A DNA stretch of 64,000 nt from Haloimpatiens sp. FM7315 (GCA_041861885.1 JBGVUE010000001.1:546001-610000); one strand, 5' to 3'. Positions 11,634-20,928 are shown, numbered from the stretch's first letter. Numbers and translations are program-made. The notes: generated by a model from the letters alone, not told the origin.

Positions 11634-13302
11634 ATGAATTATGGTAAAAGCAAAAATAATAAAAGAGATAAAAATTCAAAAAAGATTATAGCAATAAAAT
11701 AGGTAAAAAAGATAATAATAATAGAAATACAAAAAATATAAAAAAGATGACAATAATAAAAATGTAAAAAATTATACAAAAGATAGTAATAGTAAAGGTG
11801 AAAATTATAAAAAACATAATGATGAAAAGACAGATAAAATAAATACCCAAGTTACAAAAGATTTTAATACAAAAGAGGATAGTAAAGTTAAGGCAATATG
11901 CCCTAAATACAAAGAGTGTGGAGCCTGCGAAAAATTACATATACCTTACGAAAAGCAGTTAAAGGATAAAGAATATGAAGTTAAGGATTTATTGGGAAAA
12001 GGTATAAAGGTTCATCCTGTAATAGGAATGAAAAGCCCTAACCATTATAGAAATAAAGTTCATGCTGTTTTTCAAAAGGAGAGAAATGGCAAGATAATAT
12101 CAGGTGTTTATAAGCCAGGGACTCATAAGGTAATTCCCGTAGAAAAATGTTATATTGAGGATGAAAAAGCAGATGAAATAATTATGACTATAACTAATTT
12201 CTTAAAATCTTTTAAGATTGAACCCTATGATGAAGATAGGGGCTATGGACTTTTAAGACATGTGCTAATCAGAAAAGGATTTTCTACAGGTGAGATTATG
12301 GTGGTTTTAGTGGTTTCTTCATTTGTATTTCCATCTAAAAATAATTTCGTAAAGGAACTTTTAAAAATACATCCAGAGATAACTACTATTGTACTAAATT
12401 TAAATAATAAAAAGACTAGCATGGTTCTTGGAGATAAGGAAAAAGTTATATATGGTAAAGGATATATTGAGGATTCACTTTTAGGCTGTACTTTTAGGAT
12501 TTCATCTAGATCTTTTTATCAGGTAAATCCTATACAAACAGAAGTACTTTATAAAAAAGCCATTGAACTTGCAAATTTTACTGGAAAGGAAAAGGTTATT
12601 GATACTTATTGTGGCATTGGAACTATTGGAATTATATTGAGTAAAAAAGTTCGAAAGGTCATAGGAGTGGAATTAAATTCTGATGCAGTAAGAGATGCTA
12701 TAGATAATGCAAGGTTAAACAGAAGATATAATGCAAGGTTTTATAAAGCTGATGCTGGTGATTTTATGGCTGAAATGGCTAGAAGAGGGGAAAGAGCTGA
12801 TGTAGTTATTATGGACCCTCCAAGAAGCGGAAGCAGCGAAAAGTTTATGGATTCCTTAGCAAAAATCTTTCCAAAGAAGGTTGTTTATATTTCTTGTAAT
12901 CCTGAGACTTTGGCAAGGGATTTAAAGTATATGGCTAGATTGGGACTTAAAGCTAAAGAAGCATGGCCGGTTGATATGTTCCCTCAGACATCACATGTCG
13001 AGACGGTAGTCAAATTAACCCACAAAAATGCAGATGGTTTTATCAATGTAAAAATGGAGTATGATGAGAGTATTGATAGATTACCGAATCGAGTTACTTA
13101 TGCAATGATACAGGAATATGTAGAGAGTAAATACGGATTTAAAGTGCATACAGCTTATATTGCTGAGGTTAAGCGTTCACTTGGTTTACCTATGTATGAC
13201 GCACCTAATTCAGTCGAAGAACTAAAGTACCCACATCAATCAGCACCAGCACATAAGGTAGAAGCAATTAAGGATGCTTTGAAACACTTTGAGGTTATAT
13301 AG
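11634..13302 (+). CDS. Second RNA (uracil-C5)-methyltransferase with Lys/Asn-rich N-terminus and element-derived C-terminal extension
   Basis: From 11725 the frame reads a Lys/Asn-rich stretch, then CPKYKECGACEKLHIPYEKQ (iron-sulfur site), IDTYCGIGTIGI (SAM site), MDPPRSGSSEK, and ISCNPETLARDL with the catalytic Cys. The upstream ATG at 11634 is in another frame, so the low-complexity N-terminus holds a break or the start lies later. After SHVETVVKL (about 13017), where this family normally ends, the protein continues about 95 residues with VTYAMIQEYVESKYGFKVHTAYIAEVKR-type sequence ending FEVI. That tail is known as an extension carried by elements inserted in rumA genes of Firmicutes. I infer element insertion here, with the reading frame kept. 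Confidence 0.82.
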
Positions 13303-13307
13303 TATAG

Positions 13308-13340
13308 ATAAGCGATTGTGTATGCAGTCGCTTATTTTAT
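13308..13340 (+). terminator. Terminator after the methyltransferase fusion
   Basis: Arms ATAAGCGATTG (13308-13318) and CAGTCGCTTAT (13325-13335), then TTTAT. It lies just after the stop codon at 13302. Confidence 0.75.
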
Positions 13341-13349
13341 GTTATAACG

Positions 13350-13440
13350 GTGTGTACACAGTGTTATGTACACAGTAAAAGGCTATAACCCTAGTAAAAT
13401 CAAAGGGTTATAGCCTCATTATGTTTTATTTGTACAAAGT
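13350..13440. repeat. Cluster of short TGTACA(C/A)AGTG-type repeats
   Basis: TGTACACAGTG and TGTACACAGTA occur 8 bp apart (13352-13376), and TGTACAAAGTG recurs at about 13431. They lie on either side of a hairpin, at the left end of the accessory island. They may be a recombinase or regulator binding region; this is a pattern only. Confidence 0.35.
13377..13415 (-). terminator. Terminator for the minus-strand island genes
   Basis: A perfect 12-base stem, GGCTATAACCCT with AGGGTTATAGCC, and an 11-base loop. On the minus strand it is followed by TTTT, so it would end transcription of the genes at 13512-14817. Confidence 0.7.
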
Positions 13441-13511
13441 GTTTCTACATTATATACACACTCACACAAAGTGCCTTTAACCAAATCTACTATGCCTATA
13501 TAATTTCTGTC

Positions 13512-13976
13512 TTAGTCATACATTAATGTAAGAACACTCTTAATGCCAGCTGCATCATAAGTATCGTCCAAATATTGTATAAATTCATTTATAACTTCTT
13601 TTACTCGGTCATCAACACTCTTAACCCCATCATAGTAATAGGTTTCGTAGTAAGCTAAGACAGGTATCACAAGAGGAGTGCGGTCACTGCTACAGGTTTC
13701 AGTATACAATCTCCATTTTATAGGAAAACTTCCTAGTATTTCTATTTGAAAGCTATGTCGTAGTTCTACAAATACATTTATAATATATCTATCTTCTGAG
13801 CCGTTCACTTTTTGTGTAAAATGAGCCACACCGAGTAGTTCTATACCCATCGAATACAGTTTGTCAGCGAGTGTTCTACACCGTCTAGTGACAGGTACTA
13901 GGCTCATAATGTCGCATTTATGGTTATGATACGCATACTTCCTACACCTCAAGCAATAAAGGTCACTCATATGCAC
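13512..13976 (-). CDS. Hypothetical island protein with an N-terminal Cys-His cluster
   Basis: 154 residues, not recognised. The N-terminus holds CLRCRKYAYHNHKC (residues 8-21), two Cys pairs with intervening His that look like a small zinc site. The rest is mixed alpha/beta without membrane segments or a signal peptide. It is the last gene of a compact three-gene minus-strand unit: it starts on the base where the upstream gene's stop ends, so translation is probably coupled. The frame is intact. Confidence 0.6.
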   Translation of the reverse strand: MHMSDLYCLRCRKYAYHNHKCDIMSLVPVTRRCRTLADKLYSMGIELLGVAHFTQKVNGSEDRYIINVFVELRHSFQIEILGSFPIKWRLYTETCSSDRTPLVIPVLAYYETYYYDGVKSVDDRVKEVINEFIQYLDDTYDAAGIKSVLTLMYD

Positions 13977-14221
13977 TACACCTCGCTTTCAGTAATTTTG
14001 TATACCTTAAGGACGTGATATCCAAGGACAGCACCCTCATCTAGGTATCTTACAAAATCATCATAATTTTTGATGCCTGTGACTATATTTCCCATTAGCA
14101 TAGAAGAACCTGATTTTCGCACTTGTAGAGCTTCATTGTTCCAAGCTTCAAGTGCAGTTGCATAAGTCCATTTTAGGCTACCTAGCTCAACACAGTAGAC
14201 TTGTTTGTTTTTATCTGGCAT
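13976..14221 (-). CDS. Hypothetical 81-residue island protein
   Basis: Not recognised. It is acidic to neutral, soluble, with an SLKWTYATALEAWNNEALQVRKSGSS segment and no clear motif. It lies 2 bp after the resolvase stop and abuts the Cys-His protein, so the three form one operon. Such small proteins next to resolvases are often accessory or regulatory, but nothing here shows a role. Confidence 0.55.
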   Translation of the reverse strand: MPDKNKQVYCVELGSLKWTYATALEAWNNEALQVRKSGSSMLMGNIVTGIKNYDDFVRYLDEGAVLGYHVLKVYKITESEV

Positions 14222-14223
14222 AG

Positions 14224-14817
14224 CTACACCTCCATTTTTACTAATTTATAGAATGTAGTTTTACTCATACCTAACTTTGTGTATGTAGCAGTAGCACTCT
14301 GCTCATTATTACGCCACTTAGCTACCTCAGCATCAAAGTTAGGAGGTTTAACAGCTACTGGTCTGCCGAATTTCACACCTTTGTTTTTGGCAGATTTTAT
14401 ACCCTCAGCCTGAGAAGCTTTGATTTTACGTCTAGTTTTATCAGCTAAATAGCTTAGTAGTTCAAATACGATATTACTAATCAGAGTCTTTTCAAGGTCA
14501 GATTTAGCAGCTGTATTGAGTATAGGTGTGTCTAACACAACAATATCTACTCCCATAGCCTGTATATCGTGCCATTCCTCTTTAACTCCGTCATAGTCAC
14601 GGCTCAGACGGTCAAGCTCTTTTATAACTAAAATGTCACCTTTATGTAACATCTGTTCTTTTAGTGTCTTATAGCCAGACCTGTCAAAGCTTTTTCCAGA
14701 AGCTTTATCTGTAATAATATCTCTGTCTGTTAATCCATATGAAATAAGTGCATCCAGTTGACGTTGTAAGCTTTGGTCACTAGATGAGACTCTTGCATAG
14801 CCATAGGTTCTACTCAT
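14224..14817 (-). CDS. Serine recombinase, resolvase/invertase family
   Basis: 197 residues, the usual small-resolvase length. YGYARVSSSDQSLQRQLDAL holds the catalytic Ser, and IKELDRLSRDY and the E-helix follow. A short C-terminal HTH (TATYTKLGMSKTTFYKLVK) binds DNA. It would resolve cointegrates or invert DNA at a res site, probably the repeat-rich stretch just upstream (14890-15060). It is too small to be the large serine integrase that inserts elements into rumA-type genes, so the island's own integrase is not seen here. GAGGTAATTATT precedes the start. Confidence 0.9.
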   Translation of the reverse strand: MSRTYGYARVSSSDQSLQRQLDALISYGLTDRDIITDKASGKSFDRSGYKTLKEQMLHKGDILVIKELDRLSRDYDGVKEEWHDIQAMGVDIVVLDTPILNTAAKSDLEKTLISNIVFELLSYLADKTRRKIKASQAEGIKSAKNKGVKFGRPVAVKPPNFDAEVAKWRNNEQSATATYTKLGMSKTTFYKLVKMEV

Positions 14818-14897
14818 AATAATAATTACCTCCCTTAATACAAATATTCATAAAGTACAAACTGAGGACTTTTCCTCGTGATACCAGCGTTCCGTAG

Positions 14898-15030
14898 AGT
14901 ATACTTTAATAAACGCCTTAAAACCTATGTCTTTTTAGTCAGTAATGGTTTTATCGGCCAGTTTACAAACGTTCGCAATATAGTTATACTTTTAAGAACG
15001 ATTTTCTCTAGTATACGAAGCTTTAAAGCT
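14898..15030. repeat. Candidate res site upstream of the resolvase
   Basis: AGTATACTTTAATAAACG (14898-14915) recurs as AGTTATACTTTTAAGAACG (14982-15000), and a related AGTATACGAAGCTTTAAAG lies at about 15013. Half-sites repeated like this directly in front of a resolvase gene are typical of resolution sites. There is no gene between 14818 and 15227. Confidence 0.35.
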
Positions 15031-15167
15031 ATAGTCAAGCACTTCTTCCCGTGGTGGTAGGGAGAACGCCTTATTTACGTGTTTTACTATTATAGTTTGG
15101 AGTATGCTCTATCGAAACCCTTGCGCGTGGTTATAACTATTATTTGAACCAGAAGTGCTATAAATCC

Positions 15168-15196
15168 TTGTGATTGTTCGCACATTGGAATATAAT
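15168..15196 (+). promoter_or_regulatory. Promoter of the HTH-mod-res operon
   Basis: TTGTGA (15168-15173) and TATAAT (15191-15196) with 17-bp spacing, 31 bp before the first start codon. It is the only good promoter ahead of the restriction-modification genes. Confidence 0.65.
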
Positions 15197-15227
15197 AGAT
15201 ACGATAAGCTTACCCGGAGGTGGATAT

Positions 15228-15410
15228 ATGAATTATTTATCAGCAAAAGAAGTAGCTACGCAATGGGGTATTACAAGGCGTAGGGTTCAGGTGCTCTGTG
15301 AGGAAGGCAGAATACAAGGGGCATTTAAGATTAGTGCTGTATGGGTAATTCCGAAAGAAGCAAATAAACCCGAAGATAAAAGGAAAATAAAGAAAACCTC
15401 TAATGAATAG
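15228..15410 (+). CDS. Small HTH DNA-binding protein ahead of the restriction-modification genes
   Basis: 60 residues from the ATG at 15228, which follows CCCGGAGGTGG. LSAKEVATQWGITRRRVQVLCEEGRI is a MerR/excisionase-type winged helix; VWVIPKEANKPEDKRK is the family's usual tail. Proteins of this kind head many mobile restriction-modification units and probably control expression, though here that is inferred from position. It lies 30 bp upstream of mod and shares its promoter. Confidence 0.75.
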   Translation: MNYLSAKEVATQWGITRRRVQVLCEEGRIQGAFKISAVWVIPKEANKPEDKRKIKKTSNE

Positions 15411-15440
15411 AGGTATATATTGAATTTGGAGGATGCAGAG

Positions 15441-17336
15441 ATGAAATCATTTTTAGAAATACTAGAAGAAGTGTTGAAGAAAGACGAAAGATTGCTCAGC
15501 GAAGATGGTAGCATACTCAAAAGTAAAGCATATGACTTTGCTTTAACAGGTGATACCACTCTATTATCGCTGTTATTGTCAAACGCTGACTTGAAAGAAC
15601 ATTTCTTTAAGGATGTAAATGGTGTTATGGTGTTTGATAGTATTAAATTGGGCTGGGTAATAAACAGTAAAGAGTTTTTACCAGACAACTATACACAATA
15701 TAAAAATAAAATTGGATTGGTTAATGATAAGGGTTTAAGCATTGCCAAAAGCAATGATGTGTGTTTGGTATGGCCGTATAAAGATTGTGTGCTTGAAGGT
15801 GGGCAAACTAAAGACGACCAAAAGAGAAATGAGGTTTTCTACAACGAAACACTTGCACCAGATGAAGTTAATCGCCTTTTGTACCCAAAAGTGTTTACAA
15901 ATGCTAAGAAATATACTAAAAACGGTGTTGAGTCTGTAACTGAATTTTCCGATAATGACAACTTGATTATAAAGGGTAATAATCTTTTAGCACTATCATC
16001 TTTGTTAAAAAGGTATGAGGGTAAAGTAAAGTGCATTTATATCGACCCGCCGTATAATCCTACAAGTCAAGCCAACACATTTGCATATAATAATACATTT
16101 AATCGTTCAACTTGGCTTGTGTTTATGAAAAACCGTTTGGAATATGCCAAAAGACTACTTGCCAAGGACGGTGTGCTAATAGTTGCAATTGATAAAAACG
16201 AGCAGGCACGTTTACAAATACTTATAGAGGAATTGTTTCCGAATAGTGATGTTGACTGCATTACTGTTGTTCATAATGCTCGTGGGGCTATCGGAACGAA
16301 TTTTTCATATACACATGAGTACGCTATTTTTGTCACACCTAAAGGCAAAAAATCCATTGGAAATAGAAAAATAGAAAAAGAGGAAATTGATTGGCGTCAA
16401 CTTCGTGATAGAGGCGGAGAATCGTTGCGTACGGATGCAAGGAATTGCTTTTATCCGATTATAGTTGAAAATGGTAAAGTTGTGGGCTTTGGAGATGTTT
16501 GTACAGATGATGAGCACCCGGAGCAAAATGAAAAACGTGGAAATCAAATATATGTTTATCCGATAGACAATAATGGCGTTGAGAGAAAATGGCGTTATGC
16601 AAGGCAAACGGTTGAAAGTATAATAAATGTTTTACGTGTTAAAGAAACTAAAGCTGGGCTTGGCATTGAAATTGGAAAAGATTATGGCACATATAAGACA
16701 GTTTGGACAGATAGAAAATATGATGCAAGCTTAAATGGGACACAGCTATTAAAAAGTATTTTACCTAATACGAAATTTACTTATCCGAAATCCATTTACA
16801 ATGTTATTGATTGCGTAAATGCCGTTGTGGAAAATGACAAAGATGCGATTATTCTTGACTTTTTTGGTGGTAGCGGCACCACAGGTCACGCTGTAATGGA
16901 AATAAATAAAGACGGTGGGCGTCGTAAGTTTATATTGGTCGAACAAATGGAATATATTGAGACCGATACTTTACCTCGCAATGTAGCGATTATGAAATCC
17001 ATTGCACCTGATTCAAGTATTGTATACTGTGAGCTTAAAGTATTAAATGAAACTTTTATGAACAAGATACAAGATGCAACAACAGATACTGAAATAACAA
17101 GTATTATTGAAGAGATAAAAGCTACTGGCTTTATTAGCCAAAGTGTATTGCCAAAAGATATTGATACCACAGCAAAAGAGTTTACCGACTTATCCTTTGA
17201 AGATAAACAAAAGTTTGCTTGTGAGATTATCAATAAGAACCTTTTATATGTAAACTTATGCGATATAGATGACGAGGAATTTAAGGTAACAGAAGAAGAA
17301 AAAGCATTTACCAATAGCTTTTATAGGAGGGGTTAG
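15441..17336 (+). CDS. mod: Type III restriction-modification system, DNA adenine methyltransferase (Mod)
   Basis: Recognises the target sequence and methylates adenine, protecting it and guiding Res. The beta-class order is visible: motif IV IDPPYNP at about residue 201, then the SAM motif FFGGSGTTGHAV at about residue 474. Between them lies the variable target-recognition region (about 270-420). At 631 residues it is typical for type III Mod. I choose ATG at 15441, 8 bp after GGAGG, over the in-frame TTG at 15420. The frame is complete, and res starts 2 bp after the stop. The recognition site cannot be predicted. Confidence 0.92.
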   Translation: MKSFLEILEEVLKKDERLLSEDGSILKSKAYDFALTGDTTLLSLLLSNADLKEHFFKDVNGVMVFDSIKLGWVINSKEFLPDNYTQYKNKIGLVNDKGLSIAKSNDVCLVWPYKDCVLEGGQTKDDQKRNEVFYNETLAPDEVNRLLYPKVFTNAKKYTKNGVESVTEFSDNDNLIIKGNNLLALSSLLKRYEGKVKCIYIDPPYNPTSQANTFAYNNTFNRSTWLVFMKNRLEYAKRLLAKDGVLIVAIDKNEQARLQILIEELFPNSDVDCITVVHNARGAIGTNFSYTHEYAIFVTPKGKKSIGNRKIEKEEIDWRQLRDRGGESLRTDARNCFYPIIVENGKVVGFGDVCTDDEHPEQNEKRGNQIYVYPIDNNGVERKWRYARQTVESIINVLRVKETKAGLGIEIGKDYGTYKTVWTDRKYDASLNGTQLLKSILPNTKFTYPKSIYNVIDCVNAVVENDKDAIILDFFGGSGTTGHAVMEINKDGGRRKFILVEQMEYIETDTLPRNVAIMKSIAPDSSIVYCELKVLNETFMNKIQDATTDTEITSIIEEIKATGFISQSVLPKDIDTTAKEFTDLSFEDKQKFACEIINKNLLYVNLCDIDDEEFKVTEEEKAFTNSFYRRG

Positions 17337-17338
17337 TA

Positions 17339-19924
17339 ATGGATAACTTCCTATATGAGAAATTTGACACGCTAAGAGAAGGTAATGCAATTCTTGAAGT
17401 TCCTACTTTTGTTAAAGCTGGATTATCTGAAAAGATAGAGCTAAGAGAGTATCAACAAGAAGCCTTTGAAAATTTTATTACTTTCTATAACAATTCGGGT
17501 TTAAGAAAGAACAAACAACTACATTTACTTTTCCATATGGCAACTGGTAGTGGTAAGACGCTGATGATGGCTGGATTAATTCTGTATCTCTATAAGCAAG
17601 GGTATAGAAACTTCCTTTTCTTTGTTAATATGAAGAACATAGTTGAGAAGACAAAGGAAAACTTCCTAAACAAGCAATCGCCTAAATATTTGTTTAACGA
17701 GAGTATAGAGATTGACGGCGAAAGTGTATTTATAAAAGAAGTATCTAACTTTCAGCAAGTAGATGATAACGACATAAATATTTGTTTTACAACGACACAA
17801 AAGTTACATATGGATTTATTCGCACCAAAGGAGAATAGTGTTACATTTTCTGACTTTGAAGACACAAAGGTTGTGCTAATCTCTGATGAGTCGCATCACG
17901 TAAATACGCTAACTAAAAAAGGCAAGTCTGACATAGAAGAAGAACAAAACTGGGAATATAGCGTTAACAAGGTGTTCAGGGCTAATAAAGACAACATAAT
18001 GCTTGAATTTACTGCCACTTGTGACCTTAAAGACCCTAATGTTTTAGCTAAGTACGTGGATAAAATCATATTTGACTATCCGCTTGCAAAGTTTAGAGAA
18101 AGTGGATACACAAAAGACTTTAAGAATATGCAATCAGACGTTGATAAGTGGGAACGCACACTTATCGCTATGATTATAAGTCAGTATAGGTTGAAGATGT
18201 TTGAGGATATTAAGCAGCCAACAAAGCCTGTTATTCTTTTAAAATCTCAGAAAATTGAAGAAAGCAAAGATTTTTATAAAGAGTTTTTTGAGAAGCTGAA
18301 CACATTAACAGGTGCACAGATAGTGAGTTTAAATAATGGAACAAATAAGGCTTTATCGGATTGCTTTGAGTATTTAGATAAAAAGGGAGTTACTTATGAT
18401 ATGTTGGCTGTTGAGCTAAAGACTGCTTTTGCAGAAGAATTTAGTATCATTATGAACGGTGAAACGGATAACTCCGTAGAAAAGCAACTCGCAGTAAACA
18501 CACTTGAAAGCAAGAACAATCCGTATCGTATTATTTTCACAGTAGATATGCTCAATGAGGGTTGGGACGTCTTAAATCTTTTTGATATTGTGCGACTATA
18601 TGAGACACGTCAAGGTGGACGTAGTAAAATATCACCATATACAATTAAAGAGGCTCAATTGATTGGTAGAGGTGCAAGATATTGTCCTTTCAAGGAAAAT
18701 GAGGAGCAGGAAAAATATAAGCGTAAATATGATGATGATTTAACAAACGCTATGCGTATTTGCGAGACAATGTTTTACCATAGCAAGCATGACTCAAAAT
18801 ATATAGATGAGTTAAGAAAGGCTCTTGAAGAAATCGGATTGTTGTCATCAAACAAAGTAGAGGTTGAATATAAGCTTAAAGATAGCTTTAAGGGTGAAGA
18901 TTTATATAAGACTGGTTATGTGTTTGTTAATAAGAAAGTTGAAGTCGATAGGTCGGCAGTTACTCAGATTGATAACAAGGTTAAAGCATTGAACATTACC
19001 GTCAACACTTCTCACGGAGCTACAACAGTATACGACCTTTTTGGCAAAAATAAGGATGGTAAAGAATTTGCAACAGTAAAGCACGCACCTATAAGATTAA
19101 AGAATATAGATTATTCTATTGCTTTTGCCTCTATGTGTAACTATGAAGAATTAAAGTTTAATAAGCTGAAGAGCAAATTTCCTAACCTAAAGAGCAGTAG
19201 AGAATTTATAACCAGCGATAACTATATGGGTAATGCGAAGATTACACTGACAAGTAATGGCAGTATATGTGGAAGTGATTTATCCGTTGCTTGTAATAAA
19301 CTATTTAAAGAAGTTGTTGCATACATTTCAGGTATCGAAATTAGACACAATGGTACTTTTGAGTTTGAAGCCAAAAGGTTACACGATGTGGTAAAGAATA
19401 AAACAAGATATATAGAAAATCCACACGGTGACGGAGAAGGTATTTCTCAGAATGATGTATCAGCCGATATGCAGTTAGATTTATCAACCTGCGATTGGTA
19501 TGTTTTTAATGACAACTACGGTACTACTGAGGAAAAGAAGTTTGTTAAGTATTTTTCTCACGTTGTGGATGCTTTAAAGAGAAAGTATGACAAGGTGTTT
19601 TTAATAAGGAATGAACGTTTTCCGGAGCTTGCTATATATGACTTTGATACTGGGGAGAGGTTTGAACCTGATTATATGCTTATATTACAAAAGAAAAACA
19701 CTGATAACTATGAGCAACAGCAGCTTTTTGTAGAGCCAAAGGGCGAAGGCTTTATGGATAAAGACCAATGGAAAGAAAACTTTATGCTGAGGTTAGCTTC
19801 GGAAGGCAAAGCTGTTACTACTTATGTTGATGATAATGAGTATAAGGTGATTGGCTTGCCTTTCTACAATGCTGTTGAAAAGAATGATGTATTTATTACA
19901 GCATTGGAAGAGTTTTATAAGTAA
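17339..19924 (+). CDS. res: Type III restriction enzyme, helicase/nuclease subunit (Res)
   Basis: 861-residue ATP-dependent restriction subunit that works in complex with Mod. The N-terminal SF2 helicase has Walker A MATGSGKT (about residues 69-76) and DESHH (about 183-187). Further on, LNEGWDVLNLFDIVRL and QLIGRGARYCPF are helicase motifs V and VI. Near the C-terminus, FEPDYMLIL and FVEPKGEG form the PD-(D/E)XK nuclease core. AGGAGGGG lies before the ATG. The gene is intact and coupled to mod, so the system is probably active. Confidence 0.93.
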   Translation: MDNFLYEKFDTLREGNAILEVPTFVKAGLSEKIELREYQQEAFENFITFYNNSGLRKNKQLHLLFHMATGSGKTLMMAGLILYLYKQGYRNFLFFVNMKNIVEKTKENFLNKQSPKYLFNESIEIDGESVFIKEVSNFQQVDDNDINICFTTTQKLHMDLFAPKENSVTFSDFEDTKVVLISDESHHVNTLTKKGKSDIEEEQNWEYSVNKVFRANKDNIMLEFTATCDLKDPNVLAKYVDKIIFDYPLAKFRESGYTKDFKNMQSDVDKWERTLIAMIISQYRLKMFEDIKQPTKPVILLKSQKIEESKDFYKEFFEKLNTLTGAQIVSLNNGTNKALSDCFEYLDKKGVTYDMLAVELKTAFAEEFSIIMNGETDNSVEKQLAVNTLESKNNPYRIIFTVDMLNEGWDVLNLFDIVRLYETRQGGRSKISPYTIKEAQLIGRGARYCPFKENEEQEKYKRKYDDDLTNAMRICETMFYHSKHDSKYIDELRKALEEIGLLSSNKVEVEYKLKDSFKGEDLYKTGYVFVNKKVEVDRSAVTQIDNKVKALNITVNTSHGATTVYDLFGKNKDGKEFATVKHAPIRLKNIDYSIAFASMCNYEELKFNKLKSKFPNLKSSREFITSDNYMGNAKITLTSNGSICGSDLSVACNKLFKEVVAYISGIEIRHNGTFEFEAKRLHDVVKNKTRYIENPHGDGEGISQNDVSADMQLDLSTCDWYVFNDNYGTTEEKKFVKYFSHVVDALKRKYDKVFLIRNERFPELAIYDFDTGERFEPDYMLILQKKNTDNYEQQQLFVEPKGEGFMDKDQWKENFMLRLASEGKAVTTYVDDNEYKVIGLPFYNAVEKNDVFITALEEFYK

Positions 19925-19965
19925 TAATTTAATTGAAAGATGATGGTTTATCTATCACAAGCTAT

Positions 19966-20006
19966 AAAACACTCAATTCTATCGTTGTATAGGATTGAGT
20001 GTTTTT
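19966..20006 (+). terminator. Terminator of the mod-res operon
   Basis: Arms AAAACACTCAAT (19966-19977) and ATTGAGTGTTTTT (19994-20006), with extra pairing inside the loop (TCTAT/ATAG). Confidence 0.85.
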
Positions 20007-20204
20007 ATGATTTTAGTTGGTTTCATTTGTGGTGATTACATTGTATATGCTCACAGTAGGCATTTTTATTTGCGTGATAACAAGGATTTATAACAACAAG
20101 AATACGATGAAAATTAATAATATTATTCTTAGAGACTGTTATCACACCCAGATGGCGTTTTAGATTGTTTAAAATTAACGGTAGGCCTTACTTATATCTA
20201 TAAT

Positions 20205-20256
20205 AACTACAACAGTTGCAAAAGTTACTAGAGTTGTAAAAGCTACAAGAACTACA
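20205..20256 (+). repeat. Short direct repeats before the HTH gene, operator- or iteron-like
   Basis: GTTGCAAAAGTTAC (20215-20228) and GTTGTAAAAGCTAC (20233-20246) differ at two positions and are 18 bp apart, nearly two helix turns. AACTACAA flanks them on both sides (about 20205 and 20249). They lie just upstream of the HTH gene at 20281, so autoregulation is a reasonable guess. Nothing else is seen between 20007 and 20280. Confidence 0.4.
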
Positions 20257-20280
20257 ATAATAACTGAAGGAGAGTGTATT

Positions 20281-20637
20281 ATGGATACTTTACTTACTAT
20301 GAGCGAAGCAGCGAGATACTTAGGGTGTAGCGTCAGCAGTATACGTAACTATACGAAAAGCAAAGGTAAATATAATTTGCCTTGTGTTAGGACAATAGGA
20401 AAACACCGAAAAATCAGACAATCAGACTTAGATGCCTTTATTAGCAAGTTTACAGATATGTCAAACAAAACAAACACACTTACAGCAAATGAACAGGGGT
20501 TTGGTGATGACGAATCAGAACAAGAGCTAACATATAGGAGTATAAAATTTGGGTCAGATGGAACTTCATCTGATGAAATTTTTAGACTACACGATGAAAA
20601 AGTAAATGTTAAAAGAGCCAATAATGAGGTAGTGTAA
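20281..20637 (+). CDS. MerR/excisionase-type HTH protein
   Basis: 118 residues. LLTMSEAARYLGCSVSSIRNYTKSKG is an N-terminal winged helix of the excisionase/MerR type, and VRTIGKHRKIRQSDLDAFI is the family's wing and closing helix. The C-terminal half is polar, acidic and probably unstructured. AAGGAGAG precedes the ATG. It may be a regulator or recombination directionality factor of the island; no tyrosine integrase is present, so regulation is more likely. Confidence 0.75.
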   Translation: MDTLLTMSEAARYLGCSVSSIRNYTKSKGKYNLPCVRTIGKHRKIRQSDLDAFISKFTDMSNKTNTLTANEQGFGDDESEQELTYRSIKFGSDGTSSDEIFRLHDEKVNVKRANNEVV

Positions 20638-20775
20638 ATATGTCATTTTATATGTATTATAAAGGCTTAGGAATGATTTATTACTCTATGAACTATTTTA
20701 AGAGGTATAATTCTGATTGTCGCAGATAACTTGGATGAGTTCACAGAATTTGAATATCTTTTATGATTATCATTC

Positions 20776-20804
20776 AAAAAGTGTGCGATGTCGCACACTT
20801 TTTT
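20776..20804. repeat. Palindrome copy 1 (GTGTGCGA core) upstream of the ParB operon
   Basis: Perfect arms AAAAAGTGTGCGA and TCGCACACTTTTT around a central TG. The inner 22 bp recur inverted at 23210-23231. Here the T run would allow it to act as a terminator too, but the second copy has none. No convincing gene lies between 20638 and 20984. Confidence 0.6.
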
Positions 20805-20928
20805 ATAAGTAGATTTGTAAATTATTTTTGAACGAATAGATGTTTTGATATACTCCCTTTTGAGTTAATGTAGACCACATCGGAACGCACCTTAAACATA
20901 AAGATAAATCAAAGATAATGAAAGAAAA

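Noticed and set aside
14878..15060. 60-residue open frame before the HTH gene
   Set aside because: No ribosome binding site and a repeat-rich region that looks like a recombination site; product without features.
20776..20804. Palindrome copy 1 as only a terminator
   Set aside because: It has a T run, but the second copy at 23210 shares the core without one, so a binding site explains both better.
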